Below are positions 53,193 to 63,144 of a stretch of 64,000 bases of DNA, one piece after another. The notes under the pieces are model-generated. The model saw only the letters and a list, made by a program, of their open reading frames with translations. It ran no database searches and was not told the origin of the DNA. Numbering within the stretch: position 1 is the stretch's first letter; every line of letters starts with the position of its first letter. Source of the stretch: Vicingaceae bacterium. Lineage in GTDB: Bacteria; Bacteroidota; Bacteroidia; Flavobacteriales_E; Vicingaceae. Position numbers and translations under genes: made by a program. The stretch spans positions 124,001 through 188,000 of the forward strand of contig BPHE01000004.1 of NCBI GenBank assembly GCA_026003395.1, written 5' to 3'.

Positions 53193-53636
53193 ATGAAGAA
53201 AAAACGTAAAGCCGCGGTATTTGTTACATCCCAAGATTGGGATGATAATATTGTGACTACCGGAGATTGGTTGGAGGAGTTTGAGTTATTTGAAATGGAA
53301 TTGGAGTTTTACAACAAAATGTTTCAAAAGGTTTTTGTCTTGATTGTTAGAAAATCTCAAAAAGAGGATTTTAAAACATTAAAAGAGAAAATTTCTCATC
53401 TTATTCAAAAAGTGCAGTTATTCAAGCAAAAAGCTCATGCTCACATGCAAAATATCAATCAGTTCATGCAACAAAATCAAAACATCAAAGAATCGCAAAT
53501 TATCAAAGAAAGATTAAACCTTGAGCATGATTTACAACACTTTGAAAAAGATCTAAGGGAGTTTAAGAAGCATTTATTTAAATTTACAGATCAAATAGTG
53601 GACAATGAGAAAGTTTTGAGGTTTCTTAAAAAGTAA
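53193..53636 (+). CDS. Small coiled-coil protein, function unknown
   Basis: A 147-residue, mostly alpha-helical cytosolic protein from ATG at 53193 (MKKKRKAAVFVTSQDW). It has an acidic amphipathic start (DWLEEFELFEMELEFYNKMFQ) and long helices with heptad character (LKEKISHLIQKVQLFKQKAHAHMQNINQFMQ, ERLNLEHDLQHFEKDLREFKK in pattern). No domain was recognised. It precedes the pRiA4b ORF-3-like gene by 7 bases and may be cotranscribed with it and miaA. Confidence 0.65.
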   Translation: MKKKRKAAVFVTSQDWDDNIVTTGDWLEEFELFEMELEFYNKMFQKVFVLIVRKSQKEDFKTLKEKISHLIQKVQLFKQKAHAHMQNINQFMQQNQNIKESQIIKERLNLEHDLQHFEKDLREFKKHLFKFTDQIVDNEKVLRFLKK

Positions 53637-53643
53637 ATTATTT

Positions 53644-54315
53644 ATGAAAGCATTAAGATTTAGAGTAACATTGGACAGCGAAGACGAAATTTATCGTGAA
53701 ATAGATATTTTGCCGGGACACACCCTGGAAGAATTTCATAAAGCCATTTTGCAGGCTTTTGGTTTTGACCAAAAGCATCAGGCTTCATTTTTTTATGCCA
53801 ATGACGGATGGATCAAGGGTGAGGAATTTGTGTTAAGACCTGAGGATTCTTCAGGTGACAAGAAAATTATGAAAAAGTTTCAATTATCAGAGGTGATTTT
53901 TGACCCTCATCAAAAATTTATTTATTTGTATGATTACGAAAAACGATGGGTGTTTTTTATAGAATTGCTCAGGTTGACAGATATAAAACCCGGGAAGGAA
54001 TATCCTATGGTGTTTAAATCTATCGGAGATGCGCCAAAACAATATCCGAGAATCCCCAAACCAAAATCAAAACATGATGACTCCCTTGCCGAGTTGTTAG
54101 GAATTGATACTGAAGATTTAATGGAAAACAAAAAGAAAAAAAGTAAAACTAAAAGTTCGCCTGACGAGGATGATGAAGATAAAATTTTTGATGAAGATGA
54201 AATGTTTGACTTAGAGGAATGGGAAGAAATGAATGATGAGGAGGATAATGATAATTTAGGGTTGGATGAAGATGATTTACAGGATGGTTTCGGTGAACCG
54301 GATGATTACCGGTGA
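53644..54315 (+). CDS. pRiA4b ORF-3-like / IS1096 TnpR-type passenger-domain protein
   Basis: A 223-residue protein whose first 145 residues match the pRiA4b ORF-3 family (YREIDILPGHTLEEFHKAILQAFGF, ASFFYANDGWIKGEEF, FIYLYDYEKRWVFFIELL). The C-terminal 70 residues are a low-complexity acidic tail (DEDDEDKIFDEDEMFDLEEWEEM). The family was named from a plasmid and from an IS1096 passenger gene; here it is part of a stable gene neighbourhood with miaA, and no IS is near. Function unknown. Confidence 0.8.
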   Translation: MKALRFRVTLDSEDEIYREIDILPGHTLEEFHKAILQAFGFDQKHQASFFYANDGWIKGEEFVLRPEDSSGDKKIMKKFQLSEVIFDPHQKFIYLYDYEKRWVFFIELLRLTDIKPGKEYPMVFKSIGDAPKQYPRIPKPKSKHDDSLAELLGIDTEDLMENKKKKSKTKSSPDEDDEDKIFDEDEMFDLEEWEEMNDEEDNDNLGLDEDDLQDGFGEPDDYR

Positions 54316-55229
54316 TGAAGCATGTGATAGTCATAGCAGGTCCTACGGCATCCGGAAAGACCAAATTGGCCTGTGAACTTTCTGAATATTTCGGTGTGCC
54401 TGTTATTTCGGCCGATTCGCGCCAAGTTTATAAGGAGCTGAGTATTGGCACAGCCAAACCCTCTGATGATATCCTGAAAAAATATCCTCATTTGTTTGTT
54501 AATCACAGAAGTATTTTTGACAAACCTTATAATGCCGGAATGTTTGAATTGGAAGGTTTGGCAGCATTGGAAAAAATTTTTTCAGAAAGCGACGTGGCAT
54601 TGGTGTGTGGAGGAACCGGCTTGTATATTTATGCTTTATGTGAAGGTCTTGAAAGCGGCTTGCCTGATCCGGACGAAACATTTAGATCTTCATGGATGGA
54701 GGTATATCAAACAAGTGGAATTGCTCCATTGGTTGAAGAAATCAAAAAATTGGATCCGGTTTTTTGGGATTTACATCCTACCAAGAGTCCCAACAGGTTG
54801 ATTCGATATCTTGAAATTTTGCATATAACCGGAAAGAAATTGAGTGATATTTATCGTAAAAATGCATCTGGAAGACCTTTTCAGACACATTATTTTTATT
54901 TGAATCCTCCAAGAGAAGAATTATATCAAAGAATTAACGAACGTGTGGATCAAATGATTGAACAAGGATTAGAAAACGAAGCCAGGAATCTGTATCCTTT
55001 TAAGAAATTAAAACCGCTGAATACTGTCGGTTATAGAGAATGGTGGGATTATTTTGAAGGAAATAAGACATTGAAAGAAATTATCGAACAAATCAAAACA
55101 AACACCCGGCGTTATGCCAAAAGGCAGTTTACATGGTTTAAAAACAAAGGTAATTACCAACCTCTTTATCCTTATACCTTCAAGGAGGTTCTTAAAATTA
55201 TAGACCGGGCCATAAAAACAAAGCAATGA
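54315..55229 (+). CDS. miaA: tRNA dimethylallyltransferase MiaA
   Basis: A 304-residue enzyme that transfers a dimethylallyl group to A37 of tRNAs reading UNN codons. ATG at 54315 overlaps the previous stop by one base (TGATG); GTG at 54312 is an alternative. The P-loop IAGPTASGKTKLA is followed by ISADSRQVYKELSIGTAKPS (substrate aspartate), LVCGGTGLYIYAL, and NTVGYREWWDYF with RRYAKRQFTWFK at the C-terminus. Typical length. Confidence 0.95.
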   Translation: MKHVIVIAGPTASGKTKLACELSEYFGVPVISADSRQVYKELSIGTAKPSDDILKKYPHLFVNHRSIFDKPYNAGMFELEGLAALEKIFSESDVALVCGGTGLYIYALCEGLESGLPDPDETFRSSWMEVYQTSGIAPLVEEIKKLDPVFWDLHPTKSPNRLIRYLEILHITGKKLSDIYRKNASGRPFQTHYFYLNPPREELYQRINERVDQMIEQGLENEARNLYPFKKLKPLNTVGYREWWDYFEGNKTLKEIIEQIKTNTRRYAKRQFTWFKNKGNYQPLYPYTFKEVLKIIDRAIKTKQ

Positions 55230-56458
55230 AACGATTGTTGAAGGATTATTTGACCATTCCCGGCTTTATACTCAGAATCATAGCAGTTGAATATTTTTTG
55301 CAGATATTAAACAGCGCATTGATGATGATTTTGTTGATCTATATGAGCAAAAAAGGTATAGACGACAGTTTGGCCGGGAGTTTTATTTCAAAACGATTTA
55401 TGGGAGTTATTTTGCTATCAATACCTTTTGGCATTTTCATAAAAAAAAGAAATGTCTTGCCATTTCTGAAATTTGCATCTTTCACATTGCCCATTGTTAC
55501 AATTGTATTGGTAGAAAGTGTCAATTTATTGAATTACCGATTGATTAATTCAAGCATATTTCTATGGGGATGCATTTTTGCCATTTTTCAAGTGAGCATT
55601 TTACCATTTATTTTAAACAACACTCCTTCACACCGCTTGACCAACGCCATTTCATTAAATTACGCAACATATAGCCTGGGATCTATTACATCCGGTTTGA
55701 TAATATTTGTGCTTATGAGCATACCGCTATTTCAATTAGATGAGAGATGGGTTTTGCATCTATTATCTGTTTTCAGTTTACTGGCATCAATCACAATCTT
55801 TTATTCATCAGGGCAAAATAAGAAAATTAAAATTATAGATCAGCCAATTCAACGGAAAGATAAAGGATTTGATTGGAAGGATCTAAAAAAAATTACCTTT
55901 GCTTTGTTTCCTACAATTATTATTGCCGTAGGAGCAGGTTTGACTATACCTTTTATAGGTTTGTTTTTTTATCAAGTTCATCACAAAGATACACAGTATT
56001 TCGCCGTGTTGGGGACCATAGCTTCTTTATTGGTTGCCCAAATGGCTTTTTTGGTTCCTTATGTGAAAGAAAGATGGGGGTATAAAAAATCCATTCCCAT
56101 GACACAATCAATTGCTATTTTGGCACTTCTGGGATTAGCAATGACCGAATATTTGCAAGGTTATAGTTGGGCCGTATATTTAGCATCTTTTTTATATATC
56201 ATTCGTCAGCCTTTGATGAATATGGCGGCGCCTATGACTTCGGAGGTTGTGATGATTTATGTAGGAGAACAAAACAGGGAAATTACCAGCGCCCTGACGT
56301 CTGCCATATGGAGTGGATCGTGGTTTTTCAGTGCTCAGATTTTTTCAATTCTGAGAAAATATCAATTTCATTATGCGGAGATTTTTACTATTACTGCCAT
56401 TTTATATTTTGCCGGAGTAATATTCTACACTATGCTGGTTTTCAGATCTGAAAAATAA
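55226..56458 (+). CDS. Major-facilitator-superfamily transporter
   Basis: A 410-residue membrane protein with about 12 hydrophobic segments split by a central hydrophilic loop (QNKKIKIIDQPIQRKDKGFDWKD). It has IGLFFYQVHHKDTQYFAVLGTIASLLVAQMAFLVPYVKERWG in pattern, resembling MFS exporters of the quinolone/arabinose efflux type; no substrate is evident. It overlaps miaA by 4 bases (ATGA), so the two are cotranscribed. Confidence 0.85.
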   Translation: MKRLLKDYLTIPGFILRIIAVEYFLQILNSALMMILLIYMSKKGIDDSLAGSFISKRFMGVILLSIPFGIFIKKRNVLPFLKFASFTLPIVTIVLVESVNLLNYRLINSSIFLWGCIFAIFQVSILPFILNNTPSHRLTNAISLNYATYSLGSITSGLIIFVLMSIPLFQLDERWVLHLLSVFSLLASITIFYSSGQNKKIKIIDQPIQRKDKGFDWKDLKKITFALFPTIIIAVGAGLTIPFIGLFFYQVHHKDTQYFAVLGTIASLLVAQMAFLVPYVKERWGYKKSIPMTQSIAILALLGLAMTEYLQGYSWAVYLASFLYIIRQPLMNMAAPMTSEVVMIYVGEQNREITSALTSAIWSGSWFFSAQIFSILRKYQFHYAEIFTITAILYFAGVIFYTMLVFRSEK

Positions 56459-56482
56459 GCCAATTAAATATCTTTTTAAAAT

Positions 56483-58048
56483 TTATTTCCCACTGCTATT
56501 TAAAGGCAAGGCAATATAAAAAGTCGTACCGATTCCTTCTTTGCTTTCGAAATAAATTTCTGCTTGCAGCATTTCGGCATATTTCTTTACGATGTTTAAT
56601 CCAAGTCCCGTCCCTTCAATGTTTAAAGCATTATGAGCCCTGAAAAAACGCTGAAAAATATATTTCTGATCTTTTTCCGGTATACCTATTCCATTGTCTT
56701 TAACACTGATGATGACTTTGTTTCCTTCTGTATAAGAATTGACATCAATGGTTGTATGTGAAGGAGAATATTTTATGGCATTGGAAATTAAATTCAGCAA
56801 GATATTGTTCAATATGTTAGGGTCGGTATTAACCGATACACCGGGATCCGAGGAATTGATATTTATAACCTGCCCTGCTTTAGTTAAATCACGAATGGCA
56901 GAAATGCACTGTTCGATAGTTTGATGGATGTTGACGGGTTGAATGTTCGTTGTAATTTTTCCTTCTTCCAATTTGCTGAATGATAAGAAATCGTTGAGGA
57001 TAGAAATCAAATTGCTTATGGAGTTTTTGATCTTATGAATGTGTTTCGGGATATTTTCCAACTTGTTGTTTTGAAGATATTTTTCAATTAAAACTATGGA
57101 TGAATGAATGGTGCTTAATGGAGTTCTGAACTCATGAGATGCCATCGATACAAAACGGTTTTTCATTTCATTAAGTTCTTTTTCCTTCTGCAGTGCTGCC
57201 TGAATTTCTTGTTCAGCTCTTTTTTGGTCTGAGATGTTTTGTTCTACCAATAAAATATTTTCAATTTCGTTGTGTTCGTTAAATAAAGGCACGGCATGTA
57301 TCAAGTAATAATCATTCTCATATTCTATCTCGCAAGAAAAAGATTGTCCTTCTAATACTTGTTCTAACTTATTTTTGATGGTTTGTTTGATTTTTTTGGG
57401 AATTTTATCCAGGTAATTTTTACCAAAGAGGTTTTTGGTAGTGATGCCATATTTATAGAGATCCTGACCTTCAGCAAATATGTAATTAAAATTCCTGTCG
57501 AAAACATTGATTGTGCCTTTGGGAAAATTGCGGGCAATGGCTTCATATAGCATTTGGTTTTTTTTAAGTTCATGATGAGCTTTATGTATAAGGCGGGTTC
57601 TTTCGTTGACTTTTTTTTCTAGGTCTTTGTTGAGAGATTCAAGTTCCTGACGGTATTTTATTCTTAATGTTATATCTGTTATGAATGCGGCAATATAAAG
57701 GTCATTGTTTTTATAAAAATGGGTTAAACTGATTTCGACATAAAAAAGTTCGCCGTTTTTTTTGCGGCCTTGCAAATCAAGCCCAATACCCATAGGCCTG
57801 TTTTTAGGGGATTGATTGTAATGTTGGCGGTGTTTTTGATGAACGGCTTGCAAGGATTCCGGCAGTAGGATATCTACAGCTTTACCCAAAAGTTCGTTTT
57901 TTGAATGGTCATATCCGAACAGACGGTAAGAACCATTGTTGGCATAAACAATATCACCTTGTTTATTACATATAATGATTCCTTCCGATATCGAATCGAT
58001 GATTTCACCTATCAAAGAAGAAAATTCCGGATATTGTTCATTTTCCAT
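56483..58048 (-). CDS. PAS-domain sensor histidine kinase
   Basis: A 521-residue soluble kinase from ATG at 58048 (MENEQYPEFSS). The first PAS domain (about 12-130) has IICNKQGDIVYANNGSYRLFGYD; a coiled-coil linker (NKDLEKKVNERTRLIHKAHHEL) leads to a second PAS-like segment (INVFDRNFNYIFAEGQDLYKYG). The HisKA domain carries the phosphorylated His in MASHEFRTPLSTIH. The HATPase has NLISNAIKYSPSH (N-box), VKDNGIGIPEKDQ, and GTGLGLNIVKKYAEML. No membrane segment, so it senses a cytosolic signal. No response regulator is adjacent: an orphan kinase. It overlaps the threonine dehydratase gene by 11 bases. Confidence 0.92.
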   Translation of the reverse strand: MENEQYPEFSSLIGEIIDSISEGIIICNKQGDIVYANNGSYRLFGYDHSKNELLGKAVDILLPESLQAVHQKHRQHYNQSPKNRPMGIGLDLQGRKKNGELFYVEISLTHFYKNNDLYIAAFITDITLRIKYRQELESLNKDLEKKVNERTRLIHKAHHELKKNQMLYEAIARNFPKGTINVFDRNFNYIFAEGQDLYKYGITTKNLFGKNYLDKIPKKIKQTIKNKLEQVLEGQSFSCEIEYENDYYLIHAVPLFNEHNEIENILLVEQNISDQKRAEQEIQAALQKEKELNEMKNRFVSMASHEFRTPLSTIHSSIVLIEKYLQNNKLENIPKHIHKIKNSISNLISILNDFLSFSKLEEGKITTNIQPVNIHQTIEQCISAIRDLTKAGQVININSSDPGVSVNTDPNILNNILLNLISNAIKYSPSHTTIDVNSYTEGNKVIISVKDNGIGIPEKDQKYIFQRFFRAHNALNIEGTGLGLNIVKKYAEMLQAEIYFESKEGIGTTFYIALPLNSSGK

Positions 58049-58991
58049 AAAAAGCCGGATCAATATTTCCACCGGTTAAAATTAGCACAATATTTTTATT
58101 TTTCCATTGTTGTCCATATTTGAGTAAACCTGCAAATACGGTGGCAGATGACGGCTCTACGATTATTTTCATTCTTTCGGCAATGAAACGTGTGCTTTGC
58201 AAAATTTCTTCATCGCTGACGGTCAATATTTGATCTACAAAACGTTGAATAATAGGAAAAGTAAGCGTACCGAGCGAAGTTTTCAAGCCATCGGCAATGG
58301 TGTTTACGTTTTTGAGTTTGACAATTTCACCCCTTTGTAATGATAGTAATGCGTCATTGGCATTGGTGGGTTCAATACCGATGATTTTGGCTTGAGGATA
58401 AAATAATGACGATGCCAAAGCTATACCCGAAATAAGTCCGCCACCACCAATTGGAACTAAAATATAGTCGGGTGAAAAATGTAATTGTTGATTTAATTCA
58501 TATATGATGGAAGTATGGCCTTCTATGACTTCTTCTTGGTTATAAGGATGAAAAACTTCAACATGAGGATGTTGTTCTAAGAACATTCTTAGAGTTTCTT
58601 CCCTGTGTTCTATCCCGGGTTTGCAAAAAACAATTTCCGCACCGTAATTTTTCATGGCATCGACCTTTGGACGAGGAGAATCTTCAGGCACAATCACATA
58701 AGGTTTTATACCGGATTGAACACATGCAAAAGTAAATGCCTGGCCAAAATTTCCCGATGAATGTGTTACGGCAGTGGAAAAATCGGGCTTTTGAGCTTTA
58801 ATTTTTTGAACAGCATGAATGGCCCCACGGATCTTAAATGAACCGGTTTTTTGAAAATTTTCGCATTTGAAAAATAAATTATTTCCTGTTAACCGGTTGA
58901 ATGTTGAGGAAGTGAGGATAGGCGTTTGATTTATGTAATTATGAAGATGTTGATAGATTTTTACGACATCTTCTTTTTGAAGCTTCAACAT
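58038..58991 (-). CDS. PLP-dependent threonine/serine dehydratase-like enzyme
   Basis: A 317-residue fold-type II PLP enzyme. The PLP Lys is in GSFKIRGAIHAV near 50; THSSGNFGQAFTFAC is the phosphate/substrate loop, the Gly-rich cofactor loop is IGGGGLISGIAL near 178, and LTGGNIDPAF ends the chain. The length matches the short catabolic threonine dehydratase/serine racemase group without the ACT regulatory domain of biosynthetic IlvA. It may deaminate threonine or racemise serine; sequence alone does not separate these. It lies 5 bases after lolA. Confidence 0.87.
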   Translation of the reverse strand: MLKLQKEDVVKIYQHLHNYINQTPILTSSTFNRLTGNNLFFKCENFQKTGSFKIRGAIHAVQKIKAQKPDFSTAVTHSSGNFGQAFTFACVQSGIKPYVIVPEDSPRPKVDAMKNYGAEIVFCKPGIEHREETLRMFLEQHPHVEVFHPYNQEEVIEGHTSIIYELNQQLHFSPDYILVPIGGGGLISGIALASSLFYPQAKIIGIEPTNANDALLSLQRGEIVKLKNVNTIADGLKTSLGTLTFPIIQRFVDQILTVSDEEILQSTRFIAERMKIIVEPSSATVFAGLLKYGQQWKNKNIVLILTGGNIDPAFYGK

Positions 58992-58996
58992 AACAA

Positions 58997-59650
58997 TTAT
59001 TCTCTTAAATCAATGATTTCAAAATTTGGATATTTACTTTTGTTAAATACAAATAAAGAATCGGGGACCGTGGGATTAACTTCAAATTTCGTTATGCTGT
59101 AGGTAAATACCGAGCCGTCTTTGCCCATAATCATAATTTTTTTGATTTGATTTTTGGCGTTGATAAAAAGTTTTACGGTATGAAAATTCTTTTTTTGAGG
59201 ATTTTCCGGATATAACAATATAAGGTCGGTTGATTCGCCATCCAAAGTTTCCTTTCCGCCATATTTATATTTAAAACCTTTTTCATAGATTGTAAAAATA
59301 TTATTGGGCGATAATACTATATCATTTTCTTCGTTGGGTTGAGGTGGATTGCTGATTTGCACTTCTTCAGATTCTTTCATGACAGTATAGATGGTTTTTC
59401 CGTCGGAAAAAACTTCTTGTCCGCCTAAAACCAAATGAAACTTATTGCCTTTGATTTGAATGACCCCTTTTTGTGTTTCGTTTATTCCATCCGCTTTATT
59501 CACGAGGGAATAAGTAAATTCGGCTTTGATGGTTTGATAAGTTTTGTTTTCATTCGATACTTTTTCCAATATGGCTTTTGCCTTTGGATCTTGTTGTGCA
59601 TTTCCGCCAATTGTCAATAATAGTGTAATAAGAACTAACAAATTTTTCAT
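58997..59650 (-). CDS. LolA-like outer-membrane lipoprotein carrier
   Basis: A 217-residue periplasmic protein with a signal peptide (MKNLLVLITLLLTIGGNAQ). The LolA pattern is KAKAILEKVSNENKTYQTIKAEFTY, GVIQIKGNKFHLVLGGQEVFSDGKTIYTV and KLFINAKNQIKKIMIMGKDGS. LolA receives lipoproteins released from the inner membrane by LolCDE and carries them to the outer membrane. It is encoded 12 bases after ftsK and shares that operon-like arrangement with the dehydratase. Confidence 0.88.
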   Translation of the reverse strand: MKNLLVLITLLLTIGGNAQQDPKAKAILEKVSNENKTYQTIKAEFTYSLVNKADGINETQKGVIQIKGNKFHLVLGGQEVFSDGKTIYTVMKESEEVQISNPPQPNEENDIVLSPNNIFTIYEKGFKYKYGGKETLDGESTDLILLYPENPQKKNFHTVKLFINAKNQIKKIMIMGKDGSVFTYSITKFEVNPTVPDSLFVFNKSKYPNFEIIDLRE

Positions 59651-59662
59651 AACAAAATAATT

Positions 59663-62113
59663 TTATTGATTACGGTTTTTTATACTCATCAAAAGTTGTT
59701 CCAATTCTTCTATGGTCTTGACTAATACATTTCTTGCCTTGCTCCCTTCAAATGGTCCGACAATGCCTGCGGCTTCGAGTTGGTCTATAATTCGTCCGGC
59801 ACGATTATAACCGATTTTTAACTTTCTTTGAATCAATGAAGTAGATCCTTGTTGAGTTTCTACAATGATACGTGCAGCTTCTTCGAAGAGGTCATCAAGG
59901 TCGTCGTTTTGCAAACCATTTTCGCCGGAAGATTCTGTTTCACATTCAGGCAACAACATCGCACTTGGGTAACCACGTTGTGAACCAATGTAATCAGTAA
60001 CACGTTCCACTTCGTGAGTATCAATAAATGCACATTGAAGGCGGATAAGGTCATTGCCCAAAGATATGAGCATATCGCCTCGTCCGATCAATTGTTCGGC
60101 ACCGCCGCTGTCAAGTATAGTTCTGGAATCGATTTGGGAAGAAACTCGGAAAGCAATTCTTGCAGGAAAATTTGCTTTGATAATGCCGGTGATGATATTG
60201 GTGGAGGGTCTTTGGGTGGCAATAATGAGGTGAATTCCAATAGCCCTGGCAAGTTGTGCCAGACGTGCAATGGGGGTTTCTATTTCTTTACCGGCAGTCA
60301 TAATAAGATCGGCAAATTCATCAATTACAAGTACTATATAAGGCAGAAAACGATGACCGTTTTCAGGATTCAAGCGTCTTTGAATAAATTTTGTATTGTA
60401 TTCTTTAATGTTTCTGACCTGTGCATCCTTCAACAATTCGTAGCGCATATCCATTTCCCTGCAAAGAGAGTTGAGTGTATTGATCACTTTTTTTGTATCT
60501 GTGATGATGGCTTCTTCTTCGTCAGGTAGTTTTGCCAGAAAATGCCGTTCTATTTTGGAATACAAGGTTAATTCCACTTTCTTGGGATCGACCAAAACAA
60601 ATTTTAATTGAGACGGATGCTTTTTATAAAGCAATGACGTAAGAATGGCATTGATACCAACTGATTTTCCTTGACCGGTTGCACCGGCCATCAACAAGTG
60701 AGGCATTTTAGCCAGGTCAACAACAAATGTTTCGTTGGAAATTGTCTTGCCAAGGCCGAGAGGTAGTTCCATGCCTGAATTTTGAAACTTATCTGAAGCA
60801 ATGATCGAACGCATGGGCACAATTTGAGGGTTTTGATTGGGCACTTCAATTCCAATTGTACCTTTTCCGGGAATGGGGGCTATAATTCTAATGCCAAGCG
60901 CAGCCAGACTTAAAGCAATGTCATTTTCAAGATTTTTGATTTTGGAGATACGTATACCCGGAGCAGGAACTATTTCATATAATGTAACCGTGGGGCCAAT
61001 GGTGGCTTTTATGCTTTGTATTTGTATGTTATAATTTTCAAGCGTGGAAACAATTCTTTTTTTATTGGTTTCCAGTTCTTCACGATCAATCTGACTATTG
61101 CCTGTTGAATAGTTTTCCAACAAATCCAGCGTGGGAAATTTATAATGAGGCAGATCCAGCGTAGGATCATATTCGCCTGATTCTTCAAGAATTTTTTTAT
61201 AAATTTCTTCTTCAGAAAGAGTTTGTTCTTTTTCTGCGGTTGTCTCAAGCTCAAAAGCTATTCCGTCTTCGTTGCTTATAATTTCAGGAATATTAGGAGG
61301 AGGATTTTGATTGGTGGCAATAACTTCACTTTCCTTGTTCTTTATATCGTTTCCTTTATCAGAATTGTCTAAAGTTATATTTTCTGTATCTTTAGTAATT
61401 TGATCGGGAGTAACAGTTGGAGGGACGGGAGAAGTTTTTTGTTCTTTAGGAGTGTTTTCAGAGATATTTTCAATATTTTCATTTCTTGATTCTTGAGGGT
61501 TCTTTGATGCAAACAAGTTTTTAATTTTTTCAAAAATCGATTGAATTTTTTCACGCAAATCGATGTTAAACATTAATGAAACATAAGATAGATAGAGCAA
61601 AACAAGAATTAATATACTACCGGGATAACCCACAACAGAAACCAACCATTCTTTGATAAAGAAACCGAAATAACCTGCCGTATTTACCCAAGTGTCGGGT
61701 AATACAAGAGCCAAAAAAACAGGGATTAGTGTAAGGTTTATGACCGAATGTAGATAAATCCTTTTTAAATATCTCAATGTAAAATTGAAAAAAATTTGAA
61801 TGCCTGTGATAAAAATCATAAAGCTGAAAATAAATGAAGCCAGTCCCCATAAACGGTAAAAGAATACATATCCGGCAAGAGCCCCGAGTTTTCCCATCCA
61901 ATTGGAAACGGTTACTTCATGATTAAATAAAAAGTCGTTGAGTGGGAAATAAATTACATCCTGGTCTTCTTTCCAGTATAGTAAATGGGCAATGAATGAA
62001 GTAAAAAGAAATACAGAAAGAAAAATAATGACCAGTCCTGTGATTTGTTTAACCAATACAGCTTTACTTGTGGTATTAGAGTTTTCTTTATTATTTTGTT
62101 TGGTTGCAGCCAA
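59663..62113 (-). CDS. ftsK: DNA translocase FtsK/SpoIIIE
   Basis: An 816-residue motor protein that moves chromosomal DNA at the septum. It starts at TTG 62113 (MAATKQNNKEN); no ATG is available before the first membrane helix. Four membrane segments lie in residues 25-190. A Pro/Glu/Asn-rich linker (about 205-330) precedes the motor: the alpha/beta domains with LASKxIL-type GPTVTLYEIVPAPGIRISKI, Walker A AGATGQGKSVGINAIL near 485, Walker B YIVLVIDEFADLIM and RLAQLARAIGIHLIIATQRPS. The C-terminal gamma winged helix has KIGYNRAGRIIDQLEAAGIVG, which reads KOPS orientation signals. Confidence 0.95.
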   Translation of the reverse strand: MAATKQNNKENSNTTSKAVLVKQITGLVIIFLSVFLFTSFIAHLLYWKEDQDVIYFPLNDFLFNHEVTVSNWMGKLGALAGYVFFYRLWGLASFIFSFMIFITGIQIFFNFTLRYLKRIYLHSVINLTLIPVFLALVLPDTWVNTAGYFGFFIKEWLVSVVGYPGSILILVLLYLSYVSLMFNIDLREKIQSIFEKIKNLFASKNPQESRNENIENISENTPKEQKTSPVPPTVTPDQITKDTENITLDNSDKGNDIKNKESEVIATNQNPPPNIPEIISNEDGIAFELETTAEKEQTLSEEEIYKKILEESGEYDPTLDLPHYKFPTLDLLENYSTGNSQIDREELETNKKRIVSTLENYNIQIQSIKATIGPTVTLYEIVPAPGIRISKIKNLENDIALSLAALGIRIIAPIPGKGTIGIEVPNQNPQIVPMRSIIASDKFQNSGMELPLGLGKTISNETFVVDLAKMPHLLMAGATGQGKSVGINAILTSLLYKKHPSQLKFVLVDPKKVELTLYSKIERHFLAKLPDEEEAIITDTKKVINTLNSLCREMDMRYELLKDAQVRNIKEYNTKFIQRRLNPENGHRFLPYIVLVIDEFADLIMTAGKEIETPIARLAQLARAIGIHLIIATQRPSTNIITGIIKANFPARIAFRVSSQIDSRTILDSGGAEQLIGRGDMLISLGNDLIRLQCAFIDTHEVERVTDYIGSQRGYPSAMLLPECETESSGENGLQNDDLDDLFEEAARIIVETQQGSTSLIQRKLKIGYNRAGRIIDQLEAAGIVGPFEGSKARNVLVKTIEELEQLLMSIKNRNQ

Positions 62114-62124
62114 TTTTTTTTGTG

Positions 62125-62132
62125 CAAAACTA
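62125..62132 (-). promoter_or_regulatory. -7 box (TAGTTTTG) of the ftsK gene
   Basis: TAGTTTTG on the minus strand ends 11 bases before the TTG start, so the transcript leader would be only a few bases long. Confidence 0.4.
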
Positions 62133-62305
62133 CTTTTATTTACAGAAAAATTTTAACATTTTTAGAACAAAAATTCTCATAAAAGTTTAAGAAAATTAAA
62201 ATTCAGGTAAAATCGGGTCAACATAGATGGTAAGACAAAAGTTTTTAAAATTAAAAATTGAGAAAATTTAATGATTGAAAATTAAAAGTTAAAATAAACT
62301 GAAGT

Positions 62306-63040
62306 TTAAAAGTTTGAAAAAATCTCAATCATTTCTTTATCCATTTCATCTTGAGAAATTTCTTTGTAATCGGCAGGGACAACAAAATCTGTATCATCTA
62401 CTTCGGTCCATTCTATTTTTTTTGCCTTTAATTCCATTGTAATTCCATAGTTTTCCAAACGATATTGCAACAAAAAACCATTGATTGATTTATACTGTGT
62501 GGCCCAATAAGGTTTGTTGACTTTGATAGAATCCGTAGCATAAATAAGAAATGTGTCGGTGGGGCAGGTTACCCGGTAGGCCTTTACAGGAAATGTGGCT
62601 ATGTGAGTGACAGAGTCAGATTGGGTCGGGGCAATCCGGTATACAGGCAATTTTTTCAGCATCTTATTGACACCTTTTTTGTCTAATTTGGAATAATATT
62701 TCTTGTTGATAATTTTTAATGTTTGGTAATAGGTCTGTTCTTGGTTATTGATAATAAAAGTTGTTTTGAAAACCCCCATACCCGTTGTCAATTCACTAAT
62801 ATATTTCCCATCTTTAAATTTTAAAATCATTTCTTTTGGCAAAAAACTCATCATAAAATGGTCGGGAGGTAATTTGGGATAAGTCACTTCATAATAAACA
62901 ATCCCTTGATTATAGACGGGAGTATCTTGTTTGCAAGAGGCAAACAACAATATTAACAAAACAAAAATCAATGAACACTGCCTGACCACAAAAGAATTTT
63001 TATTGCGTAAAAATAAAATTTTTATTTTATTGAGAAACAA
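62306..63040 (-). CDS. Lipoprotein of unknown function
   Basis: A 244-residue protein with an unusually long basic N-region (MFLNKIKILFLRNKNSFVVRQ) before a lipobox LLILLFASC, which places the lipidated Cys at residue 36. A GTG inside the N-region would give a shorter, more normal signal, so the start is uncertain. The mature domain (VYYEVTYPKLPPDHFMMSFLPKEMILKFKDGKYISELTTGMGVFKTTFIINN) looks beta-rich, like the GLPGLI/DUF4412 outer-envelope proteins. No catalytic motif. Confidence 0.72.
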   Translation of the reverse strand: MFLNKIKILFLRNKNSFVVRQCSLIFVLLILLFASCKQDTPVYNQGIVYYEVTYPKLPPDHFMMSFLPKEMILKFKDGKYISELTTGMGVFKTTFIINNQEQTYYQTLKIINKKYYSKLDKKGVNKMLKKLPVYRIAPTQSDSVTHIATFPVKAYRVTCPTDTFLIYATDSIKVNKPYWATQYKSINGFLLQYRLENYGITMELKAKKIEWTEVDDTDFVVPADYKEISQDEMDKEMIEIFSNF

Positions 63041-63144
63041 AACATCAAATAAATAAAAAAAGAATATTTTTTCTTAGACATTGTTTTTTTAAGAGATATT
63101 TGGGTTTATGGTAATTTTACACAAAAATTTAAAGGAATAGAAGC

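Noticed and set aside
53644-54315. pRiA4b ORF-3/IS1096-passenger name taken as a sign of a transposon
   Set aside because: No transposase or inverted repeats are near, and the gene sits tightly against miaA in a housekeeping context.
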